From assembly GCA_002007745.1 (NCBI GenBank), contig CP019882.1, forward strand, positions 4,650,001-4,714,000: a stretch of DNA of 64,000 nt, written 5' to 3'. The notes under the pieces were generated by a model, which ran no database searches, had not been told where the DNA came from, and worked only from the letters and a program-made list of their open reading frames with translations. Source of the DNA: Mycolicibacterium litorale (GTDB taxonomy: Bacteria > Actinomycetota > Actinomycetes > Mycobacteriales > Mycobacteriaceae). Made by a program: the position numbers and the translations under genes. Below, piece after piece: positions 1-7,130 of this stretch; within the stretch, counting starts at the first letter, position 1; the number at the start of each line of letters is the position of its first letter.

Positions 1-405
1 GTGGAACTGGGTCGCCGGGACGATGGTCCAGGGCACCGGACCGTCCTCCACCAGGCGCTCCTGCTCAAGTTTTCCCAGATAGTGGGCGTTCCCGCTGTCG
101 ACTCGGTGAATGCCGACGATCGAGAGCAGCACATGATGGCCCACGCCGGCCCGTCGCTCGGCGTCGAGGAGATTTGTCGTGGCGGTTGCGAAGTACTCAC
201 GGGTCTCGTCGGGGCCGATCGGTGGCGCGCTGACCGCGTCGATGACGGCCTCGACACCGGCCAGTGCGGCGTCCAGACCCACCCCGGTGAGCAGATCGAC
301 GCCCGTTGAGCGGCTGATCCGCACGGCCTCATGGCCCCGGCGCTCGAGCGCCGCGACGGTACGGGCACCGATATTGCCGGTGGCACCGGCTACTGCAATC
401 CGCAT
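1..405 (-). CDS. NAD(P)H-binding (NmrA/SDR-like) protein, C-terminus cut by window edge
   Basis: The minus-strand frame begins at the ATG at 403-405 and stays open to the window edge (135 residues seen). The N-terminus MRIAVAGATGNIGARTVAAL carries the GxTGxxG dinucleotide-binding motif of extended or atypical short-chain dehydrogenases. Later residues (LLSIVGIHRV, YLGKLEQERLVEDGPVPWTIV) fit NmrA-like NAD(P)-binding proteins, in which a YxxxK-like element follows the Rossmann core. These are soluble oxidoreductases or redox sensors, and the substrate cannot be told. The C-terminal half lies outside the window. Confidence 0.8.
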   Translation of the reverse strand, partial: MRIAVAGATGNIGARTVAALERRGHEAVRISRSTGVDLLTGVGLDAALAGVEAVIDAVSAPPIGPDETREYFATATTNLLDAERRAGVGHHVLLSIVGIHRVDSGNAHYLGKLEQERLVEDGPVPWTIVPATQFH

Positions 406-519
406 GAAAACCTCTCAGCATCGTCGTGGATATCTGATGATCGCAACGCCGGCTCCCTCGAATACTCATCCACCCGGACAGGGCCACCGCGCCAGGACCG
501 GTCGTAGCGGGTTGGCACC

Positions 520-688
520 TCAGTGCTGCGACGAGCTTGGCGGGCGCTTGTCGATGAAGGCCTGCACACCCTCGAGTGCGCACGGCTGCATCATGTTCGC
601 GGCCATGGTGGTACCCACGTCGTCGTAGTTGACGACGCCCCGCGCATCGCTGCGGCAGGCAACCAGCGGTTCGTCCATCGCGTCAACT
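520..688 (-). pseudogene. Remnant of enoyl-CoA hydratase C-terminus
   Basis: A minus-strand frame ending at 520 reads DEPLVACRSDARGVVNYDDV, then EGVQAFIDKRPP, then a stop. The last motif (EGxxAFxxKRxP) is the typical C-terminal end of crotonase-family enoyl-CoA hydratases. Only about 50 residues remain and no crotonase core lies upstream, where the neighbouring exported-protein gene ends at 689. I read this as the 3' stump of a deleted echA-type gene. It has no convincing start or ribosome site and probably makes no functional enzyme. Confidence 0.6.
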
Positions 689-1342
689 TCAGGGTGCTGT
701 GGTGCGCATGGAACCGAGGAAGTACGTTTCGCGCCCGGTCGGGTAGCCACCGCCGTCGGTGGCGATGTGAACGTGGTCGTAGTGGTTGGCGGTCTCGTTG
801 CCGTAGTCCGCCGTCCAGCTCGGCGCGCCGATCCCCGGATAGAAGCCTTGCCGCCAGATCACGTGCAGGACACCCCACCGCTTCGCGTTCGCCAGGGCAT
901 AGCCGGCGATCTGGTTGCCGAGCTCGATGCCCTCCGGCGAGTGGTAGTTGGGGATCATCACGTCGATCGCCAATCCGTTGGGATGCCACGGCAGTGGATC
1001 CTGCCGATACCCGCCGATCGTCTTGATCTCCAGGAACATCACGCTGATCGCCCGGGCGGCCCAAATGGTGTGGACCTGCAGCCCCTCCTCCGGCGCGACA
1101 CCGCGCGAGAGCGCAAACTGGTAATCCGCCGCGGCGGCGGGCGCACTGGCCGCCAGCAGTTCGGCCTCGGTCGCCTGGGCCACTGTCGGGGCAGCAGCAA
1201 TCGGTGACGGCCCGCTCACCGGCGTGGGCTTCGGGGTCTCATGGCCTTGGGCATAGAACATCGCGGCGGAGACGACGACCGATGCCGCCGCTGCGATCCA
1301 GCGGCCCCAGCCGCCGGCCGACACCCTGGCCACGTGCAGCAC
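689..1342 (-). CDS. Exported VldE/ARB-07466-like C-terminal domain protein
   Basis: This 217-residue protein has an N-terminal hydrophobic stretch (about residues 12-32, WGRWIAAAASVVVSAAMFYA) that acts as a signal or anchor, then a Pro/Ala linker. The C-terminal domain starts near residue 85 and contains TIGGYRQDPLPWHPNGLAIDVMIPN and ETANHYDHVHIA. The conserved His and Asp pattern resembles the ARB-07466/VldE-like domain of mycobacterial exported proteins (the Rv0320 type, from memory), related to peptidase-like folds that use H/D/H metal ligands. It likely acts at the cell envelope, but its activity is not established. It is divergent from the antiporter gene with about 90 bp between them. 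Confidence 0.75.
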   Translation of the reverse strand: MLHVARVSAGGWGRWIAAAASVVVSAAMFYAQGHETPKPTPVSGPSPIAAAPTVAQATEAELLAASAPAAAADYQFALSRGVAPEEGLQVHTIWAARAISVMFLEIKTIGGYRQDPLPWHPNGLAIDVMIPNYHSPEGIELGNQIAGYALANAKRWGVLHVIWRQGFYPGIGAPSWTADYGNETANHYDHVHIATDGGGYPTGRETYFLGSMRTTAP

Positions 1343-1434
1343 TGTATCGCTCGAGCCGGCTCGATCCGGGGGCTTTGCGCCACTCGGTTGTCGACCACGC
1401 CGCGGGGGTCAGGCCGCAAACCCTGTTCGGCACA

Positions 1435-3123
1435 ATGAGGTCAATGGGCCTGCACACCGCTTTGGTTTTGCTCCTCGCCGCCGTCGGCATCGTCGTGGTG
1501 GCAAATCGGCTCAGCGAACGAACCGGCGTGCCCAGCGCGGTGCTGCTGGTCCTCGCGGGGAGCGGTTACGCACTGTTGCCGGGACCCAATCTCGAGCTTC
1601 GCCCCGACGTCGTGTTGAACTGCGTGTTGCCGCCGCTGCTGTACAACGCCGCGCTGGAATCGTCCCTGGCCGGCATTCGGCGCAATCTGCGCACGGTCAT
1701 CAGCCTGTCGGTGGTTCTGGTTCTGCTGACCGCACTGCTCGTCGGCGCGACGTTCGGCCTACTGGTGGCCGGCGCGACGGTGGCGGTGGGCACGGCACTG
1801 GGTGCGGCGGTGGCACCGACCGACCCGGTGGCCGCGCTCGCGGTAGCACGCAAAGTCGGTCTGCCGCCCAGAATCATGACCTTGATCCAGGGTGAGGGGC
1901 TGCTCAACGATGCGACGGCACTCACCACCCTGGCCGTGGCCGTGTCCGCGGCCACCAGCGGTGAGTTCTCCCTGCCGTCGGCGCTGGGCGAATTCCTGGT
2001 GGCGGCCGTCGGTGGTGTCGCGGTGGGCATGGCCGTCGCTTTCCTGCGTCGACTGCTGCGACGGTTCGCCGGTGACGTCTTGACGGCCAACGCGATCTCG
2101 TTGGCTACTCCGTTCGCGACTTACCTTGTCGCCGAACAGGTTCACGCCTCTGGTGTGCTTGCGGTGGTGATCTGCGGATTGATCGTCGGGCATGATTCGC
2201 CGCGATCGGAATCCGGCGCAAGCCGATTGCAGACCCGCGCGGTCTGGCGGCTGGTCAACTTCCTGCTGGAAGGCAGCGTGTTCCTGCTGATCGGCCAGCA
2301 GCTCCCAACCATCCTTGCCGGCCTACGTGGCTACCAGACGTCGACGATCGTCGTCGCCGTCGTGGTCACGGTCGGCATCGTGCTGGGGGTGCGACCGCTG
2401 TGGTTACTGCTCACCCAATCCCTTCCCGGACCGTTGCACACCCGTCTCGGGGATTCCACCGACGCGGTGCCCGACCGCAGCGGGCGGGAGGGACGGACAG
2501 AACGGCTCAGCGGCCGGGAGATTTTCGTATTGAGTTGGGCAGGCACCCGCGGGGTGGTGAGTCTGGCCGCGATCTTCGCCCTGCCGTTCGTGACCGACAG
2601 CGGCGAACCGTTCCCCGACCGCGACTTGCTGCTGTTCTGCGCATTCGTGGTGGTGTTGGTGACGTTGATCGGTCAGGGAGTCACCTTCGGTCCGGTTGTC
2701 CGGGCACTGGGGGTCCATGCCAATGCCACCGACGATGTGCGGCTGCGCAATCAGGCGCGCACGGCCGCCGCGCAGGCCGCGCTCGCCCGACTCGATGACA
2801 TGGACGAACAGCGCCACGACGAGGTGGAAGCCAAAGCGATCGACGGTGTCCGCAAACAGCTGTCGGTTCGGCTGGAGAGATACCGGCGCCGACTCGATCT
2901 GCTGGATTCGGCAGATTCCGACGAGGTACCCACCTCCCCCGCCTACGAGGCGGCGGTGGCGGTGCGGCGGGCGGCCATCGAAGCGGAACGAGAAGAACTC
3001 CTGCGGTGGCGCGACGCCGGCGCCCTGCCCGATCAGAGCCTGCGTGTGCTTGAGCGGGAACTCGACTACGAAGAAGAAGCCTTGCCGATCATCAGGCCGC
3101 GGCCGCACCGAGGCAATCCGTGA
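1435..3123 (+). CDS. CPA1-family Na+/H+ antiporter
   Basis: This protein of about 560 residues has roughly twelve membrane segments followed by a charged cytoplasmic tail. The core motifs APTDPVAALAVARKVGLPP and IQGEGLLNDATAL match the ion-binding Asp and the GEGLxND signature of the NhaP/NHE (CPA1) family, which exchanges cytoplasmic Na+ or K+ for protons. The tail after about residue 425 is rich in Arg and Glu and probably regulatory. The start could be the ATG at 1435 or at 1444. An open frame continues upstream but overlaps the divergent gene's promoter, so I reject earlier starts. Confidence 0.88.
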   Translation: MRSMGLHTALVLLLAAVGIVVVANRLSERTGVPSAVLLVLAGSGYALLPGPNLELRPDVVLNCVLPPLLYNAALESSLAGIRRNLRTVISLSVVLVLLTALLVGATFGLLVAGATVAVGTALGAAVAPTDPVAALAVARKVGLPPRIMTLIQGEGLLNDATALTTLAVAVSAATSGEFSLPSALGEFLVAAVGGVAVGMAVAFLRRLLRRFAGDVLTANAISLATPFATYLVAEQVHASGVLAVVICGLIVGHDSPRSESGASRLQTRAVWRLVNFLLEGSVFLLIGQQLPTILAGLRGYQTSTIVVAVVVTVGIVLGVRPLWLLLTQSLPGPLHTRLGDSTDAVPDRSGREGRTERLSGREIFVLSWAGTRGVVSLAAIFALPFVTDSGEPFPDRDLLLFCAFVVVLVTLIGQGVTFGPVVRALGVHANATDDVRLRNQARTAAAQAALARLDDMDEQRHDEVEAKAIDGVRKQLSVRLERYRRRLDLLDSADSDEVPTSPAYEAAVAVRRAAIEAEREELLRWRDAGALPDQSLRVLERELDYEEEALPIIRPRPHRGNP

Positions 3124-3183
3124 TGTAACTGCGGCGGTCGACGAACCGACATACCGCTCAACCGGTCCGAAGGAGGACTACCG

Positions 3184-3711
3184 ATGCGCAGCGGCCACCG
3201 CATCATTCGCACAGCGTCGATCGTCGTCGCGTTGGGCGGCGCAGGGCTGGCCGTCGCCCCGGCTAACGCCGCCCCGCTGCCCGGCGTCTGCACGCCGGTC
3301 AACGTGGTCGACGACATCTGCACCGTGCGCCTGGCGTCGGTGACGGCTGACGTGGTCAACGGCACCGTCACCGGTACCCCGATCGGCTCGGCCACCGCGA
3401 TCACCCTTGCCGGACAAGGCGATGCCTACCTGGAGTCGGCGGGATTCGGCGATGCGGCGCCGGATCCGATTCAGCGCTGGGACGCCACGATCAAGTCCGT
3501 GAGCGCCCTCGACGTCGACCCGTCCGATCCCAACTGGTACGGCAATGCCAAGACCCGAGTGTTCATGCCGCGGACTCTCAACGACCTGGCCACCCAGTTT
3601 CCCCCGGATGTCCTGGTGGTCGGGTTCTCCGCCGACGACGCCCAGTCCGGGACGTTCCGGTTGGTGACCATCCAGCCCAGAGCTACCGGCTGGCCTCCAC
3701 CACCGGCTTGA
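3184..3711 (+). CDS. Secreted hypothetical protein with signal peptide
   Basis: The 175-residue product starts at an ATG preceded by a strong ribosome site (aaggagg at about 3171). Residues 1-30 form a Sec signal peptide with basic n-region, hydrophobic core and an ANA-A cleavage site. The mature protein has two early cysteines (PGVCTPVNVVDDICTVRL) that could form a disulphide. No domain was recognised. Its last 29 bp overlap the 3' end of the convergent F420 oxidoreductase gene. Confidence 0.75.
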   Translation: MRSGHRIIRTASIVVALGGAGLAVAPANAAPLPGVCTPVNVVDDICTVRLASVTADVVNGTVTGTPIGSATAITLAGQGDAYLESAGFGDAAPDPIQRWDATIKSVSALDVDPSDPNWYGNAKTRVFMPRTLNDLATQFPPDVLVVGFSADDAQSGTFRLVTIQPRATGWPPPPA

Positions 3712-4612
3712 GCGCCTGACCCACCTCGGTGATGACACCGGGGGTGTAGCGATGCGTCGGCAGATTGATGATCACACCGTCGACGCCCACGTCGATGATC
3801 CGTCGCTTGATCTCATCTGCGATGTGATCGGCGGTGCCGACAACGGCGCGACCTCCGCGGGCCTCGTCGATGTCGGTCGGCGCGCCGTGCCCGTCGAGCA
3901 CGACCGTCAACAGTGCGCTGGTCTCCAGACTGGCCGGGTCGCGGTCGATCTCGCCGCAACGCTGTCGCAGCACGTCGAGCTTGGCGGGCAGTTGGTCGAT
4001 GTCGGCGATGATGTTGAGGTGGTCGGCGTAGCGCGCGGCCAGCCGGAAGGTCTTCTTCTCCCCGCTGCCGCCGAGCATGACCGGGATGTGGTCGCGATAG
4101 CGCGGCTCGTTGATCGCGTTCTCGGTGTGATACCACTTGCCATTGAACGTGGGCCGCTCACCGTGCAGCATCCCGATGATGATCTGCAGTGCTTCCTCCA
4201 GCTTTTCGAAGCGTTCGGTGAAGGTGCCGAACTCGAAGCCCAGCTGCTGGTGTTCCAGTTCGAACCAGCCCGCGCCAAGGCCAAGGATCGCCCGTCCCCC
4301 GCTGACCACGTCCAGTGTGGTGATTTCCTTCGCGAGCAGAGTGGGATTGCGATAGGTGTTGCCGGTGACCAGGGTGGACAGCTGCACGTGCTCGACGGCG
4401 GTGGCCAGGGCACCCAGGGCGGTGTAGGCCTCCAGCATCGGTTGGTCCGGTTCACCCAGGCCCGGCAATTGGTAGAAGTGGTCCATCAGCAGGACGGTGT
4501 CGAATCCCGCGGCCTCGGCCTCGCGGGCTTGGGCGATGACGGCCGGAAACAGCTCGGCGACGGGGGTTCCGTAAGAGAAGTTCGGGATCTGCAGTCCAAG
4601 GCGAATGGTCAT
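3683..4612 (-). CDS. LLM-class F420-dependent oxidoreductase
   Basis: A 309-residue TIM-barrel protein of the luciferase-like monooxygenase family. It begins TIRLGLQIPNFSYG and carries the family pattern FDTVLLMDHFYQLP, LVTGNTYRNPTLLAKEITTLDVVSGGRAILGLGAGW and MLGGSGEKKTFRLAARYAD. Mycobacterial members use cofactor F420 for hydride transfer, and the substrate is unknown. The start at 4612 fits the family N-terminus; the frame is open much further upstream but without family similarity. It overlaps the convergent secreted-protein gene by 29 bp. Confidence 0.87.
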   Translation of the reverse strand: MTIRLGLQIPNFSYGTPVAELFPAVIAQAREAEAAGFDTVLLMDHFYQLPGLGEPDQPMLEAYTALGALATAVEHVQLSTLVTGNTYRNPTLLAKEITTLDVVSGGRAILGLGAGWFELEHQQLGFEFGTFTERFEKLEEALQIIIGMLHGERPTFNGKWYHTENAINEPRYRDHIPVMLGGSGEKKTFRLAARYADHLNIIADIDQLPAKLDVLRQRCGEIDRDPASLETSALLTVVLDGHGAPTDIDEARGGRAVVGTADHIADEIKRRIIDVGVDGVIINLPTHRYTPGVITEVGQALKPVVEASR

Positions 4613-4806
4613 GCCTGACTGCAACGTGACGGGCTGTCGATTGAATTCCGCATCCACAAGGTTTTCTACAACAGTTCGCGTCGATGCGTTCCTCGCGGCG
4701 TCCACCGAGTCGGCATCAAGCGACCCGGGTGGCCGACGAGGAACGTGGTGATCAGGGATGGAACTCCCAGCGGCCGAGCTGTTTTGAGCTTGGCAAACCG
4801 ACCACC
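4613..4806. other. Intergenic stretch, nothing recognised
   Basis: This 194-bp gap separates the F420 oxidoreductase start from the stop of the 13E12 gene, both on the minus strand. No hairpin terminator, RNA gene or short coding frame stands out. It presumably contains the oxidoreductase promoter. Confidence 0.4.
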
Positions 4807-6057
4807 CTAGTTGGTGGTAGGCGGTGGTTGGGGTTGGAAGGGCTGGTACCACCACCAGTGGGCACGTTCGCCGGTCGGTCCGGGGCAGGGCGGGACAGCC
4901 GGTGGCGGGTGCTGGGGTGGTTGCGCCAGTGAGCCGGGGTGTAGGGGTTGTCCGGTGTCGTCGGTGACGGTGAGCCGATGGGCGGGGCCGGTGATGGTTA
5001 TCAGGCCGCGGTGGTGGGCCCGGTGGTGGAACGGGCAGAGCAGGACCAGGTTGGCCAGCTCGGTGGGGCCGCCGTCTTCCCAGTGCTCGATGTGATGGGC
5101 GTGCAACCCGCGGGTGGCATGACAGCCCGGCACCACACAGCAGTGGTCGCGGTGTTCCAAGGCTCGGCGTAGCCGCCGGTTGACAGTGCGGGTGGTCCGC
5201 CCGGCGCCGAGGGGTTGGCCGGCGCGTTCGAACCACACTTCGCAGGTGGCATCACAGGTCAGGTACTGGCGCTCAGCATCGGAGAGCAGCGGACCCAGGT
5301 GCAGGGCGGCGGCACGGGTGGCCATGTCGACGTGCACCACCACGGTGGTGTGCTGGCCGTGCGGGCGGCGGGCGACCTCGGCATCCCAGCCCGCTTCGAC
5401 CAACCGGATGAACGCGTCCACCGCGGTGGGCACCGGAGCTCGCTGCTCGGAGACGACGGTGTGGGCGGGGTCGTGCTCGCGCTTCCAGTCGGTGATCAAT
5501 GCATCCAGATGCGAGGCTAACGCGGCCTCGACGATGGCGGCCTCGTCATGGGGCACGGTGATGCGCCAACTCGTCGAGGAGTCGGTGCTGGACTTGGTCA
5601 GTGCGCGGCGTGGTTCGGGCCGCGGATCGGAGTCGGGGCGCGGTTCGAGTTTGAGCGCGGTGCGTAACTGGCTGACGGTGGCGACCGCCGCGAGCTGGGC
5701 GTAGTGCTCGTCGGAGCCATCGCCGGCGCGGGCGGCGATCACCCCGACCTGGTCCAGCGACAGCTGCCCGTCGCACAGAGCTGCTGTGCAGCGGGGGAAC
5801 TCCTCGATGCGGTGCGCGACGGTGGTGATGGTGTGGGCGTTGGCCGAAGAGGTGCCCAGCTTCCAGGCCACCAACGCCGGCATGGACCGTACCCCGGTGG
5901 CGCCGCAGAGATCGTCGCGATCCAGCTCGGCGACGATCTGCACGATTCGGCCGTCGATCGCGTTGCGCTGGCCGGCCAACTGCGCCAACTCGGCGAACAA
6001 CACCTCAAGGCGCTCAGCGGGACTCACCGCCGAATCAACCGCCGCCACCGAGGACAT
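4807..6057 (-). CDS. 13E12/DUF222-family protein with C-terminal HNH nuclease domain
   Basis: A full-length 416-residue member of the mycobacterial 13E12 repeat family. The N-terminal DUF222 region (about residues 15-230) starts SPAERLEVLFAELAQL. The C-terminal HNH domain reads CVVPGCHATRGLHAHHIEHW and LANLVLLCPFHHRAHH, with the zinc CxxC, the catalytic HHIxHW and the final HH intact. A Pro/Trp-rich tail follows. These genes occur in many dispersed copies in mycobacteria and behave like selfish or mobile DNA, but no terminal repeats were seen here. The HNH motif predicts metal-dependent DNA cleavage; the physiological role is unknown. Confidence 0.88.
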   Translation of the reverse strand: MSSVAAVDSAVSPAERLEVLFAELAQLAGQRNAIDGRIVQIVAELDRDDLCGATGVRSMPALVAWKLGTSSANAHTITTVAHRIEEFPRCTAALCDGQLSLDQVGVIAARAGDGSDEHYAQLAAVATVSQLRTALKLEPRPDSDPRPEPRRALTKSSTDSSTSWRITVPHDEAAIVEAALASHLDALITDWKREHDPAHTVVSEQRAPVPTAVDAFIRLVEAGWDAEVARRPHGQHTTVVVHVDMATRAAALHLGPLLSDAERQYLTCDATCEVWFERAGQPLGAGRTTRTVNRRLRRALEHRDHCCVVPGCHATRGLHAHHIEHWEDGGPTELANLVLLCPFHHRAHHRGLITITGPAHRLTVTDDTGQPLHPGSLAQPPQHPPPAVPPCPGPTGERAHWWWYQPFQPQPPPTTN

Positions 6058-6232
6058 GACCCGATCATGCCAGCAGGGTCCGACAAGTATTACCGCCGAA
6101 ATCTGTTCGGGAATTGAAGCGGCGCCCGCTCAAGCCCGTCCCCAGAGGGTCGGGTGCGGACCGCTCGAGACGTCGGGATGTCAGCAGTTGAGTATGCGAC
6201 GCGCGAGCCCCACTGGACGAATACGATCAACC

Positions 6233-6358
6233 ATGCGTCGGCGAGACATCGTCATCATCATCGTGGTGTTGCTCGTGTGCGCGGCAGGGTTCATCGCCGG
6301 CACCTACTTGCTCGCAACCGGCCAGGTGGCGCCCGCGCCGACCAACGGCCTTCCCTGA
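6233..6358 (+). CDS. Small single-span membrane protein (41 aa)
   Basis: The frame runs from the ATG at 6233 to TGA at 6356 and encodes MRRRDIVIIIVVLLVCAAGF followed by IAGTYLLATGQVAPAPTNGLP. It has a positively charged N-terminus and one strong transmembrane helix (about residues 6-28), with no recognised domain. A hairpin terminator lies 10 bp after the stop, supporting a real transcript. Its function is unknown. Confidence 0.55.
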   Translation: MRRRDIVIIIVVLLVCAAGFIAGTYLLATGQVAPAPTNGLP

Positions 6359-6368
6359 CACACGACAA

Positions 6369-6389
6369 CACCCCGGCAAAACCGGGGTG
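6369..6389. terminator. Hairpin terminator in the decayed groEL1-tail scar
   Basis: Perfect 8-bp arms caccccgg/ccggggtg enclose the loop caaaa. The layout (hairpin just beyond an att-like sequence) matches the terminators beside attL (6988) and attR (19582), so it looks like a third, diverged copy of the groEL1 terminator. It may now serve the 41-residue gene on the plus strand. Confidence 0.6.
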
Positions 6390-6403
6390 CTTCGTACAGG
6401 ACC

Positions 6404-6445
6404 GGCTTGTCCACGACAGCGGTCTCGGTGGTCGGCGACTGCAGC
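6404..6445. other. Third att-like site: decayed groEL1 3'-end scar
   Basis: The stretch ggcttgtccacgacagcgg followed by tctcggtggt matches the attL left arm and core with one substitution, and gactgcagcc resembles the attP-side arm gattgcagcc at 7120. Read on the minus strand it encodes TETAVVDKPV, the groEL1 C-terminal segment, then jumps to the terminator without the His-rich tail. It looks like the leftover of an older integration at the same target. Confidence 0.6.
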
Positions 6446-6452
6446 CTTTGCG

Positions 6453-6914
6453 TCAGGCCGAGCTGTCGTTGCGCTGCGCGAGATCCCACAGGTAGCCGAA
6501 GGGATCTCGTACCCGTGCCCGGAGATCGCCCCAGGGCGTCTGCGCGGCGGGCATCACCGGGGTCCCGCCACGCGCTTCCATCGCCGCGACCGTCTGAGGC
6601 ACATCGTCGACGTACAGGTAGAAGATGAAGTGCGGCGGCGAATCGGCGGTGGTCTGTTTCAAATCCGAGTCCCAGCCCGGCCTGTTCAGCGTGATGTTGG
6701 TGCCGCGGTAACGCATCCGGGCAAAGAAGGTATGACCATCCTCGTCCGGCAGAACGGCAATGGGGACCATACCCAGAGCCTTCGCATAAAAGTCGACCGC
6801 GGCATCGACATCGTCGTACACCAACCCGACGGTGTTCCATCCCAGGCCCGGCCAGGGGTGCGGTCGTGCCTCGACATTGGCGAACCAATCGCCTTCCGGC
6901 ATGGTCAGACTCAT
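6453..6914 (-). CDS. VOC (glyoxalase/bleomycin-resistance fold) protein
   Basis: This 153-residue protein starts at 6914, preceded by an AAGGAGG ribosome site. It shows the vicinal-oxygen-chelate pattern: a first beta-alpha-beta module (NTVGLVYDDVDAAVDFYAKALGM) and a second (FIFYLYVDDVPQTVAAMEARG, then VRDPFGYLWDLAQR). The DPFG-x-W ending is typical of PhnB-like or glyoxalase-like single-domain members. The substrate is unknown. It is bracketed by two att-like sites (6404 and 7093), so it may be residual cargo of an earlier element. Confidence 0.8.
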   Translation of the reverse strand: MSLTMPEGDWFANVEARPHPWPGLGWNTVGLVYDDVDAAVDFYAKALGMVPIAVLPDEDGHTFFARMRYRGTNITLNRPGWDSDLKQTTADSPPHFIFYLYVDDVPQTVAAMEARGGTPVMPAAQTPWGDLRARVRDPFGYLWDLAQRNDSSA

Positions 6915-6987
6915 CGTGATCCTCCTTGCGTCTAAAAAGGCGACGTCGACGCTAGCGGTCCCCTCTGACATCGCCCCTGACACAAAA

Positions 6988-7015
6988 CACCCCCGGCCCA
7001 ACAGGACCGGGGGTG
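6988..7015. terminator. Original groEL1 terminator, now left of attL
   Basis: Arms cacccccgg/ccgggggtg enclose a 10-nt loop. On the minus strand it lies just after the displaced groEL1 stop codon. The copy at 19582-19609 next to attR has the same arms and almost the same loop. Confidence 0.75.
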
Positions 7016-7031
7016 CTTCGCAGAGAACTAC

Positions 7032-7116
7032 TTAGTGCGCGTGCCCGTGACCGTGTCCGTGGCCGGCATGCTCGTCGACCTCGACCGGCTTGTCCACGAC
7101 AGCGGTCTCAGTGGTG
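7032..7116 (-). other. Displaced original 3' end of groEL1
   Basis: The minus strand reads TTETAVVDKPVEV, then DEHAGHGHGHGHAH and TAA at 7032. This is the His-rich C-terminus of mycobacterial GroEL1, severed from the rest of groEL1 (19625-21250) by the inserted element. It is in frame with the groEL1 reading frame across the att core, so excision would restore it. It has no start of its own. Confidence 0.85.
7093..7116. repeat. attL: 24-bp attachment-site core
   Basis: The core contains cgacagcggtctcagtgg and is repeated exactly at 19686-19709. The left flank (accggcttg) is the chromosomal groEL1 half-site and the right flank (ttagattgcagccc) the element half-site. The arrangement and central sequence resemble the Bxb1 attachment site in groEL1. 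The integrase gene starts 15 bp downstream, as in Bxb1-type modules. Confidence 0.88.
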
Positions 7117-7130
7117 TTAGATTGCAGCCC

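Noticed and set aside
4807..6057. 13E12 gene as part of an insertion sequence
   Set aside because: No terminal inverted repeats, target duplication or transposase was seen; dispersed 13E12 copies do not by themselves mark an IS.
7035..7130. Upstream in-frame extension of the integrase (start at 7035)
   Set aside because: The extra residues come from the att site and displaced groEL1 tail read backwards; Ser10 spacing and similarity to Bxb1 fix the start at 7131.
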